Shown here piece by piece: positions 44,518 to 52,675 of a stretch of 55,711 nucleotides of DNA. A program made the position numbers and the translations under genes. How positions within the stretch are numbered: the stretch's first letter is position 1; each line of letters opens with the position of its first letter. Origin of the DNA: Acidimicrobiales bacterium (GTDB taxonomy: Bacteria; Actinomycetota; Acidimicrobiia; Acidimicrobiales; Aldehydirespiratoraceae); the NCBI GenBank assembly GCA_029263215.1, contig JAJCXY010000127.1, forward strand, positions 1 to 55,711, read 5' to 3'. The notes beneath the pieces were generated by a model that was not told where the DNA came from, made no database searches, and worked only from the letters and a program-made list of their open reading frames with translations.

Positions 44518-45176
44518 GTGGAAGTGGAGCCAGCGCACGGCGTGATCAAGGGCCGGAGGCTCGGGGCCGAGCCTGCTTCGTCGTTCCAGTGGGAGATGCG
44601 GGGGGAAGCAGTTCCCGTCAGCAGCTCATAGCCGGTGAGGTCGTCGGCGTAGTGGTTGCGGCTCATCCTGGAGATGGGATTGTCGTCCATTCCCCAGACG
44701 ATGAGGTACGCCGCCTCTTCGATGCCGCGTGAGTAGTGGGGCTGGTCGTGGTCGTTCCAGTTGTCGAGACCGATGTGATCCTGAAAGGCCTGGCGGGTGG
44801 AGTCGTCCATGTTGTGGTGCTCCCAGGCATGGACCAGTTCGTGGCGGATGATCGACTCGTCGAAGTTGCAGATGTCGACCCGGTGCTTGTCGCCGCCGGT
44901 GCCGAACAGGCCCTGGTTCTCACGGCAGCCCTGATTGGACTCGTGGACGTAGATCCTCAGTTCCGGGACGGTCAGACCGTTGTCGGCGAGCACCGCCATC
45001 GCCGCGGTGATCTCTGCTTCCTGAGCGCTGTCGGCTCCGTAAATCCCGTAGGCGTCGAGCGTCTCGACAGTCGCCTCGGGGACATCGACGTTCAGTTCCG
45101 GCTCGGTGGGAGCCGCCGCCGAGGGCGTCGTGTTGAGCAGGATTGAGAAGATGAGGAGTGTTGTCAGGGCCTTCAT
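44466..45176 (-). CDS. Secreted HExxH zincin-like protein
   Basis: A 236-residue exported protein. Residues 1-22 are a signal peptide (TLLIFSILLNTTPSAAA). The metal site is HELVHAWEHHN, an HExxH zincin motif, with a possible third ligand in GIEEAAYLIVWG. The segment CRENQGLFGTGGDKHRVDIC has two cysteines likely to form a disulfide outside the cell. The peptidase family is not one I recognise and the substrate is unknown. Its stop lies 52 bases inside the convergent MMPL gene. Four CTTGAC hexamers lie upstream of the ATG on this strand. Confidence 0.7.
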   Translation of the reverse strand: MKALTTLLIFSILLNTTPSAAAPTEPELNVDVPEATVETLDAYGIYGADSAQEAEITAAMAVLADNGLTVPELRIYVHESNQGCRENQGLFGTGGDKHRVDICNFDESIIRHELVHAWEHHNMDDSTRQAFQDHIGLDNWNDHDQPHYSRGIEEAAYLIVWGMDDNPISRMSRNHYADDLTGYELLTGTASPRISHWNDEAGSAPSLRPLITPCAGSTSTYRIDSCPTLAEIRTRS

Positions 45177-45220
45177 GGCCCCAACGTGCGATCACGCGGT
45201 CAGCGGATATCCCAGGACGC

Positions 45221-45257
45221 GTCAAGGCCCGGTCAAGAATGTCAAGAACTTGTCAAG
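45221..45257 (-). repeat. Four hexamer repeats upstream of the zincin gene
   Basis: GTCAAG occurs at 45221, 45232, 45241 and 45252, with start-to-start distances of 11, 9 and 11 bases. Read on the minus strand it is CTTGAC, a minus-35-like hexamer, 45-81 bases before the zincin ATG. Regular spacing near one helical turn suggests tandem binding sites for a regulator or a sigma-factor array. Confidence 0.55.
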
Positions 45258-45347
45258 ACGACCCGGCTCGAGGACGTGGCTGCCGCACTTCGATATGCCG
45301 CTGACGCCGTTGCCGATCGAGAGATCCCGCTGCAGCCCACGCCGTGA
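45255..45347 (+). pseudogene. Remnant of a DUF433 antitoxin, 5' truncated
   Basis: The frame reads KTTRLEDVAAALRYAADAV and then ADREIPLQPTP before the TGA at 45345-45347. This is the C-terminal helix and tail of a DUF433 antitoxin, whose family form is LEDVRAALAYAAD. The N-terminal DNA-binding part is absent; upstream sequence in the same frame has no similarity and is made of the GTCAAG repeats. The stop overlaps the GTG of the following toxin fragment (GTGA), as in intact pairs. Confidence 0.65.
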
Positions 45348-45421
45348 AGGTCCTGATCGACCAGAATCGTTCGCCGCAGCTGGCTGAGCTTTTGCGCCAG
45401 GCTGGCCACGACGCGACGTAG
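45344..45421 (+). pseudogene. Remnant of a DUF5615 PIN-like toxin, truncated
   Basis: Starting with GTG, 25 residues read VKVLIDQNRSPQLAELLRQAG and HDAT, the standard N-terminus of DUF5615 PIN-like toxins, including the first catalytic Asp. A TAG follows where the family continues with a His-Val motif. Downstream frames show no clear continuation. The pair is a dead DUF433/DUF5615 toxin-antitoxin module. Confidence 0.65.
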
Positions 45422-45833
45422 GCATTCGTGTGAGGTGTCTCCCGCTGCTGCACGACGACTGATCGACCTAGACAGGGCCACGAACGTCTCGGCAGTAGTG
45501 GTCCAGCTAGCTGCGCAAAGCGCAACTGGCAAGTCTGTGCCGCTCATATCAGCCTGTCGTGGTGCAGTCGTTCGGGGTGCCGATCGTCGACAGTACGAGA
45601 GCGACTAGTAGCGCAGAGAGTATTGGGAGCGCGGTAGGGGCCGGGCTATGACGCGACGGTGCTGGCCTTTGCCGCGAGTGTCTGCTGACTTATCACGCGA
45701 TGTGGCGGGCTTGCCGCGAACGACACGAGAACAACCTGTGGGCCGCCCGACGCCACCCGCTCACTCCGCGGCTTGACAAGGCAGCGTCTGACACTCAGCC
45801 CGTACCTCGGCGGACTTGGGACGCGCTCGGTGG
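45422..45833. other. 412 bases without a recognisable gene
   Basis: No frame on either strand has protein-like sequence. A weak suggestion of the end of the DUF5615 toxin is seen near 45545-45605 but it is too degraded to align by eye. The stretch separates the decayed toxin-antitoxin pair from the PASTA-repeat gene. Confidence 0.5.
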
Positions 45834-48800
45834 CTACGGCGTGTACTCGGGTACTTCGGTGACGTACAGGTCGCCTGCCCCACCGGTGCCGCCCCCGGAG
45901 AAGGCACCGATCCACACTAGGTACGCCCCATTCGACGGGCCGGTGAAGGTCACCGACGGGTGGATGGTGGAGAACGAGTCGTCGTTGCAGTACCACTGCC
46001 CGTTGGGTGCCCGCACCACCATCGTCGTGTCGGCGCCATCGGGGGGGATGAAGAAGAAGCGCAGCAGGTCGCCGCCCCCCGACCACGAGACCTGGAAGCT
46101 GGGGTTGGTCATGGCGTACCCGGTGCACCCGCCACCCAGGTACGAGACGTCCACCGCGAGGCTGCCGGCGTAGGCAACGTTCTGGGTGAGGTTCGGGTCG
46201 GGGTTGAACCCCGAGGAGAGTGTCAGGCGGCGTTCGGGGGTCGCCGCAGGGTCGAGCGCCCCTCCCGACGGCGGGGTCCCGGTCTCGGATCCGGAGGCCA
46301 CACCGATCCAGATGCGGACGGTCGATCCGGCGACCACCGTGCCGTCGAGCGGGTTCTGATCCATCACCCTGCCGACGAATCCGGAGTCGGTGGTCTCGAT
46401 GGTCCCAGCCACGTCGGCGACCAGGCCCACGGCTTCGATGGCGGCGATCGCATCGGCCTCGGGGAGGCCGCCGAGGTCGGGGATGGGCACCTGCGGCGGC
46501 GTGTACTCGCCCTCGTAGACGGTCACGGTGTCCCCTTCGAGCAGCGCGGTTCCCGGGTCAGGCGTCTGGGCGGCCACCAGTCCGTCAAGGCCGGGATCGC
46601 CGGTGGGGGTCGTCCCCCCGTGGGAGTAGACGAGACCGAGACCCTCGATCTCGGCGCGCGCCGTCGAGAAGGTCTTCCCCTTCACGTCCGGAGCCGCCAC
46701 CAGAACGGCTTCCGGCTCCTGGTACATGCCGACCCCGACCCGGACCACCGTGCCGGCCGCAGCGGGCGTGCCCTCGGGCGGGTCGCTCCACAGCACGACG
46801 TTGTCGAGGTCGGGGTTGTCCACGGGCTCGAAAACCGGGACGTACTCGAACCCGTAGATACTGAGGTCCGAGCGGGCATCTCGGGCGTCCTTGCCTTCGA
46901 GACGGGGGATCTCCTGCATCTCGTAGACGCCGAGCACCACCTCCACGGGGGACCCCACCGTCACCGAGGTGCCGCCGGCCGGGACGTGGCGGATCACCAA
47001 CCCGTCCTTCGCGGGGTCGGTGACCACCGTGGTGACCGGGCGGAAAACGAGCTCCAGGCGGTCGAACTCAGCCCGGGCGGCGGCCTCCGTCCAGTCCCGC
47101 ATGTCGGGGATCTCGACGGTGGGCGGCGGAAGCGCTGCCGCCGGGACCTCGAAGAGGCGGGGCACGTGGAAGTCGTAGCCGTCGCAAGCCGGCTCCTCGT
47201 CTTCCGGCCACCGGGCGTAGCACACTCGGCCCCGAGCCTGTTCCATGAACGTCTTGAGGCCCGACTCGGTCTCGTACACGTCGATGGCGGTTGCGAAACC
47301 CAGATCGGTCGGGTTACCGGCAGCCACCTCAGGGCCGTACAGTTCCAACCGGTCCGCCAAGGACACGAGATCCCGTCCGGCCTCGCACTCCTCCAAGCCG
47401 TTGTCTTCTTGGAGGTCGGCGAACACGTCCTCGCCCGCCAGCTTCTCGATCGCGGGTATCAACAACGCCACTTCGGCGTTGCCGAAGGCCATCGCCGCCA
47501 ACATCTTGGGAAGGTCGGGGACCAATGCGGCCTCACAATTGGTTCCGTTGGGATCCTCCTCCTCGTTGGGGACGGGGATGCCCTCGGGTGGGCGCTGTGA
47601 CGGGTCGCGGTGGTAGTAGGTGGCGTGCTTGCCCTCAGCCACCAAGATCCGCCAGGGATCGCCGCGGTCTCGAGGATTCGGATCGGGGCAGGTCGTGCCC
47701 ACGTCCTCGGGCGTGAAGTCGTCGATCTGGCGGTGGTTGAACTCGAGGTAGTCGACCACGATGTAGTCAACACCGGGGACGCCGAGACCGACGTTGCTGT
47801 GGCCCACGGTGCGGCCCCCGGCGAATTCGAACCCGGTATCGCAGAGTCCGCCCCGGCGCTCGGTGCGAACCAAGCCGATGACGAACCCCTCGTTGTCTCC
47901 GGGGTGGTCGGCCCCGAGGAGCCTGAATCGTCCGCCGTCGTACCGGAAGAACAAGGTGTAGGTGATCTCTATTCGAGCGGCCTCGTCCAGTGAGGCTGCC
48001 CTGCCGCCGTCGGGGGCGTAAGCGTTGAGGTTGGCGAAGACACGTAGCACCTCGCCACACTGCTCATCGAGGGAGAACTCGAGGAGCGGCATCCACGCCC
48101 GCGCGAAGGCGAGGCGGTCGGGCACATCGAGGACCGTTCCGGTCGGGTCGGACCACGCGGCGATTCTCTCCTCGTAATCGGCGGGCGGATATGCCCGGGG
48201 AGCCTTCCCTTCGGGGTCGCCCGGCGGGTTGGGCCCGGGTGAGCCGCAGTTCAGTTCGGCGAATACATTCCCGCGCTCCACAAATAGGATCTCGGCGATG
48301 GCCTGGGTCTTCTCAGCCAAACTGACAACGGTGTCGTCACATGTCAGGCCGCCGGTGAAAACCCCGGTCTGGGCGCAGTTGGTCAGATCCACCTTGTCGA
48401 GTGCCTCGCCCCCATACCTGGAGCCAATGCGATACGTGCCCGTGCCGACCTTGAGCGTCGTGGAGGCGACGGCGTCGGCGAAGCACCCGAACATCGAGCA
48501 GCCCCCGCCATCGTCCCCCCGAAAGACGACGGTGACCTCGACGCTCCCGTTGAAGTTCTCGTAGGCGACCCGCTTCTGGTCCGTCTTCGCCAGGACGTCC
48601 TCGTCGGGCTGCACGTAGATCTTGAACGGCACCCTCCGCCGGCCGTTCTCGACCGTGGCCCCGTCGATCCCGGCGAACACCTGCTCGACGTGGCCGCTTA
48701 CCGACCCGGCGCCCGGCACCGGCTCCCACACCGATCCCGAGGTCGTCTCATCGGGGATCAGTCGCCCGGCCACCACCGATTCATCACCGTCCTCCACGAT

Positions 48801-49451
48801 CAGCACCGCGGCGGTCCGGTCGGCGATCCAGGTATGGCCGTCCCCCGGTTCCACCCACACTGGTTCGAAGGTGACGGGTCGGGTCATCACTACCGAGCCC
48901 CGGATCGGCTCGTCCACCCACACGCCCTGGGCGGCCGCCGCCTGGATAAAGCCGTCGCGGTAGACGACGTAGTCGTCCACGACGAAGATCTCCTCGTCAC
49001 GGCTCACGCCGGGCATAGCCGCCAACACCTCCTCTGCCCATCCGGTGTCGGCGCCGATGGCCGCCTGCACATCTATGACGCCGTCACGATCAACGACGAC
49101 CACCTCGTCCTGGGGGACCACCCAGACGCCGCCGCCGGGGGTGATGGCCGACCACGACGACCCGTCGAAGTGGTACGTCGTGCCGTCCTCCTGCTCGACG
49201 CTGACCTCGGTGAGCATTACCGCCGGGTCGGAGAGAACCGCGGAGTCCTCGAGCACGCCGATCACATCAGCCGGCGACAGGGCAGGTGGGTCGGTGGACG
49301 GTTCGCCCACTAAGGCGTCGAGTGCTGCGAACGCGGCACCGGAGGCCGCGCCGGACCCGCTGTTGTCGCGGCCGAGCCACCATCCGCCGACCCCCGCCGC
49401 GGCGGCCACCACTGCGACGCTCGCCAGTGCGACCCTGCGCTTCCTCGTCAT
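45834..49451 (-). CDS. Large exported PASTA-repeat protein without kinase domain
   Basis: A 1205-residue protein. After MTRKRR a membrane segment (VALASVAVVAAAAGVGGWWLG) anchors or exports it. The next 750 residues are unassigned and contain Cys pairs, including CSMFGC, and a YYHRDPSQ segment near 600. Four tandem PASTA-like repeats occupy about residues 780-1050; each has the form PDMRDWTEAAARAEF or PDLGGLPEADAIAAIEAVGL, then a Pro-Gly turn. The C-terminal 130 residues form a beta domain (FQVSWSGGGDLLRFFFIPP, GQWYCNDDSFSTIHP) like bacterial pre-peptidase C-terminal domains. PASTA repeats usually occur in Ser/Thr kinases and penicillin-binding proteins and bind peptidoglycan; neither enzyme is here. 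It is in the accessory region next to integrase and IS sequences. Confidence 0.75.
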   Translation of the reverse strand: MTRKRRVALASVAVVAAAAGVGGWWLGRDNSGSGAASGAAFAALDALVGEPSTDPPALSPADVIGVLEDSAVLSDPAVMLTEVSVEQEDGTTYHFDGSSWSAITPGGGVWVVPQDEVVVVDRDGVIDVQAAIGADTGWAEEVLAAMPGVSRDEEIFVVDDYVVYRDGFIQAAAAQGVWVDEPIRGSVVMTRPVTFEPVWVEPGDGHTWIADRTAAVLIVEDGDESVVAGRLIPDETTSGSVWEPVPGAGSVSGHVEQVFAGIDGATVENGRRRVPFKIYVQPDEDVLAKTDQKRVAYENFNGSVEVTVVFRGDDGGGCSMFGCFADAVASTTLKVGTGTYRIGSRYGGEALDKVDLTNCAQTGVFTGGLTCDDTVVSLAEKTQAIAEILFVERGNVFAELNCGSPGPNPPGDPEGKAPRAYPPADYEERIAAWSDPTGTVLDVPDRLAFARAWMPLLEFSLDEQCGEVLRVFANLNAYAPDGGRAASLDEAARIEITYTLFFRYDGGRFRLLGADHPGDNEGFVIGLVRTERRGGLCDTGFEFAGGRTVGHSNVGLGVPGVDYIVVDYLEFNHRQIDDFTPEDVGTTCPDPNPRDRGDPWRILVAEGKHATYYHRDPSQRPPEGIPVPNEEEDPNGTNCEAALVPDLPKMLAAMAFGNAEVALLIPAIEKLAGEDVFADLQEDNGLEECEAGRDLVSLADRLELYGPEVAAGNPTDLGFATAIDVYETESGLKTFMEQARGRVCYARWPEDEEPACDGYDFHVPRLFEVPAAALPPPTVEIPDMRDWTEAAARAEFDRLELVFRPVTTVVTDPAKDGLVIRHVPAGGTSVTVGSPVEVVLGVYEMQEIPRLEGKDARDARSDLSIYGFEYVPVFEPVDNPDLDNVVLWSDPPEGTPAAAGTVVRVGVGMYQEPEAVLVAAPDVKGKTFSTARAEIEGLGLVYSHGGTTPTGDPGLDGLVAAQTPDPGTALLEGDTVTVYEGEYTPPQVPIPDLGGLPEADAIAAIEAVGLVADVAGTIETTDSGFVGRVMDQNPLDGTVVAGSTVRIWIGVASGSETGTPPSGGALDPAATPERRLTLSSGFNPDPNLTQNVAYAGSLAVDVSYLGGGCTGYAMTNPSFQVSWSGGGDLLRFFFIPPDGADTTMVVRAPNGQWYCNDDSFSTIHPSVTFTGPSNGAYLVWIGAFSGGGTGGAGDLYVTEVPEYTP

Positions 49452-49474
49452 GCGTACGTCTCTTCCCTGGCCGG

Positions 49475-49711
49475 TTACGAGACACTTACGGACAGCTTTA
49501 TACCAGTGGAAAGCGGCAGCGGTGAAGTCAGGATAGATGCCTCAAACAGGTGCAACGCCTCCGCCCATTGACACGATGGGATCCATCGGTGGGCGTACCG
49601 GTCCAGTGACGATTCGAGTCCATCGATCACAAGAGCAACGTGATGGGCGGCATTCTCAGTCGCGAGCAGAAGCAGCTCGCGTTCCGCGTCCGAGCTGGTC
49701 AACGGCTTCAA
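49475..49711 (-). CDS. Possible 78-residue ORF coupled to the integrase remnant
   Basis: A TTG start overlaps the integrase stop as TTGA. The product begins LKPLTSSDAERELLLLATEN, continues with a helical, His-containing middle (HHVALVIDGLESSLDRYAHRW) and ends in SPLPLSTGIKLSVSVS. Codon use is like real genes of the window, but no family is recognised and TTG is a weak start. It lies between the PASTA gene and the integrase remnant on the same strand. Confidence 0.3.
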   Translation of the reverse strand: MKPLTSSDAERELLLLATENAAHHVALVIDGLESSLDRYAHRWIPSCQWAEALHLFEASILTSPLPLSTGIKLSVSVS

Positions 49712-50709
49712 TCCCGCATCATCCGTTCGGGCTCGGTGTCGATGAGCTCGTTTGAGCGGCCCTCCTCGCCGCACATGACACCCGAGTAGATACGGGTGAG
49801 CACATCGACGGAGTGGCCGAGCCGGCGGGCGACCTCGGCTGGCGGCACCCCGGCGTGGAGCATCATCGTGGCGGCGGCGTGACGTAGGTCGTAGGTCGTA
49901 GAGCGTGGCCGTGGCGAGATGGGGATGCTCGCCCCACACCGTTGCCCGGGCTCGTCGCCACACTGAGCTGTAGTTCGTGGAGGTCATCGGCCGGCCGTTG
50001 GCGTTGTGAAACCGCGAACCCTGTGGATCTCCGAGCAGATCGAGGTGGTTTCTCAGGCGCGCCACAGGCGGTGAGGAAGCGGGACTTCCCGAACCGCACC
50101 GGTGGCCCGATACTTGAGACCCTTGACCTCCCAGCGCTCACCTGAGTCGGTGTAGTCGGCACCCGGCTCGGTGTCTTCCACTCCACCCGATCCACCGGGT
50201 TTCGGTTGATCAGGTCTCGACGCACGGCGGCACGCAACACTGCACTGACGGTGTTCTTGCGGCGACGGGCCACCGCGCTCACGGGTCTGTCGTCCTGCTT
50301 TGTGGTGATGGCGACAAGCACCCGTTCGAGATCTCGAGGTGTGATCTCGTCGAGCGGCAGCGACCAGCGCTGAGTACGAGGACCTCCACTGCACTGCGAC
50401 GGGTCGTCCCCGCCCACTGGGGCCACTTCAACAGCAGCCACTCCTGGGACCATGCCAGCCATGTCGGCGTGCTGTTCGACCACAACGACGGCTCACCGGT
50501 CGGATCGTCGAAGCGTTCACCCGATCGACTTCGTCGAGCAGGCTGCGCCGGTACCGCTCAGCGTCCGCCTTGGAGCGCAACGACCGGGTTCGGTCTCGCC
50601 CGTCGATGCGCCACTTCACCCGATAGCGCCGCTGCGCTGTCGGCGTGCCCTTGGCCGGCAGACCGAGGCCGAACACCTGCACCTTCTGGCGGCGGTTCAC
50701 CATGACCAT
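49708..50709 (-). pseudogene. Decayed tyrosine-type integrase
   Basis: Pieces of one phage-type integrase occur in order in different frames. The N-terminal arm-binding part (RYRVKWRIDGRDRTRSL) ends near 50518, where the frame shifts to FDDPTGEPSLWSN. A second shift near 50370 leads to SLPLDEITPRDLERVLVAIT and NTVSAVLRAAVRRDLINRNP. The next 60 or so expected residues, with the first catalytic Arg, are missing near 50160. Then GERWEVKGLKYRATGAVREV, and after a further shift the catalytic YDLRHAAATMML and LGHSVDVLTRIYSGVM. The last shift is caused by a 7-bp tandem duplication at 49884-49897. It is inactive. It is oriented away from tRNA-Ser(TGA). Confidence 0.87.
49884..49897 (-). repeat. 7-bp tandem duplication inside the integrase
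   Basis: GTAGGTC is repeated directly, and the repeat shifts the frame by one just before the catalytic LRH motif. Removing one copy restores TLYDLRHAAATMML. It looks like a slippage duplication after the gene lost function. Confidence 0.75.
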
Positions 50710-50747
50710 CGGTCACCGCGCGGTACCACTACCGCCCAAAGCCAGTG

Positions 50748-50762
50748 GTACGGACCGTATCT
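50748..50762. repeat. Left 15-bp direct repeat of the IS481-family element
   Basis: GTACGGACCGTATCT, repeated exactly at 52449-52463. It contains the perfect palindrome TACGG-A-CCGTA. It is probably the target-site duplication, although a palindrome could also be an end of the element. Confidence 0.7.
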
Positions 50763-52448
50763 TGTCAAGTTCCGGTACCTGTGTTCCGGTTTGGCTCCGG
50801 TAGCTATGTTCCAGTCGGGGTGGGGGTTTAGGCGGCGTTGATTCGTTGGGCTCGACCACCGGGGTTGGCGAATGCGCCGTTCTCTCGTGATCGGTCGTGC
50901 TTGATTGGGTGGACACGGATGATCTCGCTGCCGGAGGAGATCTCGACGGTGGCGCCAACGATGGCGACCTGGACCTGTCGGCCGCGTTGTTTGTTCCCGA
51001 CCCGGTAGTTGGTGGCGGCGAAGCAGACACTGCCCGAGGAGTCGACCTTGCGGATCACGACCTGGCCGACGGTGGCCTGGTTCGGCCGCTGCCGTTGAGG
51101 CTTGGCTCTGCGGGTCAATGCCTTCTGTTCCTTGCCGGGTCGATGCTTCTGCGCATGAGTTGCGACCAGAACGTCTCGGTGACTGATCGACACGAGCCCG
51201 TCAGCGACTGCAACGTCGACAGTCTCACTGGCCAGCCACACCCCGACGGGATACAACACCGACGCGAAGCTGATCTTGCCGCCCTGGTTCACCTTGCGCG
51301 TCGTCGACGGCTCCGCCACTGATTCGGTTATTGGGGTGTGGTCCTCGCCGGCGAGACGGAACCGTTCCCACGGCACGACATCACCGATCCCTTGATGCCG
51401 TCGATCAAAGTTGTAGGTCTTCACCCACCCATCGACTTGGGCCTGGGCGTCTTCGATCGAGTCGAAGACCTTGCCGTTCAAGAACTCACGACGCAGCGTC
51501 TTGTGCCACCGCTCGACCTTTCCCGTAGTTGTCGGCGACCTCGGAGCGGTCAGGATGTGCTTGATGCCGTTCTCTCGACAGATCCGATCAAACAACACCT
51601 CACCAGTCCCTGGCCCGAACCGGCCGGTGAACACCTTGCCGTTGTCAGTCAAGATCTGGGACGGCACACCGAACGCCCGCATCGCTTTGGCCAGCCCGTC
51701 ACAGGTCGGCCGTGCTGTTGCCCGCCGCACCACATGAGCCGAGATCACAAACCTCGAGTGATCATCAATCCCCGACACAATCGACGCCTTCCAACCATCA
51801 GCCAACATCACCCCGCCAACAACATCCATCTGCCACAACTCCATCGGCCGGGCCCGCTCCCAACGCTTGTAATCCGCCTTCTTGCGGCGTCTCGCTTCGG
51901 GCTCGATCAGGCCGTGACGAACCAGACACCGATACACCGACGACCGGCCCGGCAACGGATCCACACCCGCCGCCTCCAGCCGGAACAGCAACGTCCGCGG
52001 ACCCCAACCCGGATTCGACAACCGCAGCTCCACAATCAACGCCTCGACCTCAGCCTGCATCTGATGAGGACACGAATCCGGCTTCACCGATCGATCAGCC
52101 AAACCAGCCAGACCCCTCGCCGCGTACCGACGCAACCATCGATGAACCGTCTGACGAGTCACCCCAAACCGGCGAGCGACCGCTGTCACGGTCTCGCCGT
52201 CGTTGATCACCTCACACACCGCGGCATACCGCTGCTCCACAAGACCCAGCTCCACCAACACAACGACCCTCCCCAACCCAGCAACAACAACGTCGTCACC
52301 AGCGAAGAAGGCTCAGCACCGCCTGTCGAGAACAGCCGAGGTGTAACACAGGTACCGGAACCACTGTCGCCCAGCTACCGGACCCGCGTCCCCGAACTGG
52401 AACACACCAACCGGAGCCAACAAGTCCACCATGACCCGGGCCAGCACA
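50763..52448. mobile_element. IS481-family insertion sequence
   Basis: The 1686-base element lies between exact 15-bp repeats and starts TGT and ends ACA, the ends expected for this family. Both ends contain the same blocks in inverted orientation but different order: TTCCGGTACCTGTGTT, TGGCTCCGGT and GTTCCAGT followed by CGGGG. These look like transposase-binding sites. It holds one uninterrupted transposase gene and seems recently active. It is inserted upstream of the decayed integrase. Confidence 0.82.
50828..52261 (-). CDS. IS481-family DDE transposase
   Basis: A 477-residue transposase. The N-terminal HTH, VTAVARRFGVTRQTVHRWLRR, binds DNA. The catalytic core has the first Asp in ELWQMDVVGG, the second in SQILTDNGKVFTG and the Glu in GKVERWHKTLRREF, the DDE triad of the rve fold. 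The extended C-terminus with VVIRKVDSSGSVCFAATNY is common in this family. A GGGGAGG just before supports the GTG at 52261; the frame also extends to a TTG at 52276. It is intact and the only complete mobile gene in the window. Confidence 0.93.
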   Translation of the reverse strand: MLVELGLVEQRYAAVCEVINDGETVTAVARRFGVTRQTVHRWLRRYAARGLAGLADRSVKPDSCPHQMQAEVEALIVELRLSNPGWGPRTLLFRLEAAGVDPLPGRSSVYRCLVRHGLIEPEARRRKKADYKRWERARPMELWQMDVVGGVMLADGWKASIVSGIDDHSRFVISAHVVRRATARPTCDGLAKAMRAFGVPSQILTDNGKVFTGRFGPGTGEVLFDRICRENGIKHILTAPRSPTTTGKVERWHKTLRREFLNGKVFDSIEDAQAQVDGWVKTYNFDRRHQGIGDVVPWERFRLAGEDHTPITESVAEPSTTRKVNQGGKISFASVLYPVGVWLASETVDVAVADGLVSISHRDVLVATHAQKHRPGKEQKALTRRAKPQRQRPNQATVGQVVIRKVDSSGSVCFAATNYRVGNKQRGRQVQVAIVGATVEISSGSEIIRVHPIKHDRSRENGAFANPGGRAQRINAA

Positions 52449-52463
52449 GTACGGACCGTATCT
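52449..52463. repeat. Right 15-bp direct repeat of the IS481-family element
   Basis: Exact copy of the repeat at 50748-50762, GTACGGACCGTATCT. It lies 74 bases from the 3' end of tRNA-Ser(TGA). Confidence 0.7.
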
Positions 52464-52536
52464 GACCGCTGGTGCCCGTTGGTCGGTAACGAGATTGCCT
52501 CATACGGAAATGCCATCTGACCTGGCGTTGAAGTGG

Positions 52537-52623
52537 CGGAGGGAGGGGGATTCGAACCCCCGGGACCCGTGAGGGCCCAACGGTTTTCAAGACCGACGCA
52601 ATCGTCCGCTCTGCCATCCCTCC
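52537..52623 (-). tRNA. tRNA-Ser (TGA anticodon)
   Basis: Acceptor stem GGAGGGA/TCCCTCC with discriminator G, D arm GGCAGAGCGG, anticodon loop CTTGAAA (anticodon TGA), a long variable arm built on GGGCCCTCACGGGTCCC, and T arm GGGGGTTCGAATCCCCC. CCA is not encoded. Its 3' end faces the integrase remnant, the usual orientation of a tRNA used as an integration site. Confidence 0.96.
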
Positions 52624-52675
52624 AGATGCCACGATACGCCGTGTGAGATGCAACGGGGCTCGACTCCGGTTGCAG

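Noticed and set aside
45221..45257. CRISPR-like array
   Set aside because: Repeats are only 6 bases and spacers 3-5 bases; no cas genes are present.
45960..47600. 546-codon plus-strand frame opposite the PASTA protein
   Set aside because: Antisense shadow, low-complexity Gly/Arg/Val/His; the minus frame has PASTA repeats and an export segment.
50723..50751. GTACCACT/AGTGGTAC inverted repeat as an attachment site
   Set aside because: Eight-base arms at the left edge of the IS; no matching copy at the tRNA end, so no evidence for att function.
51338..52465. 375-codon plus-strand frame opposite the transposase
   Set aside because: Antisense of the DDE transposase with Pro/His/Arg-rich composition.
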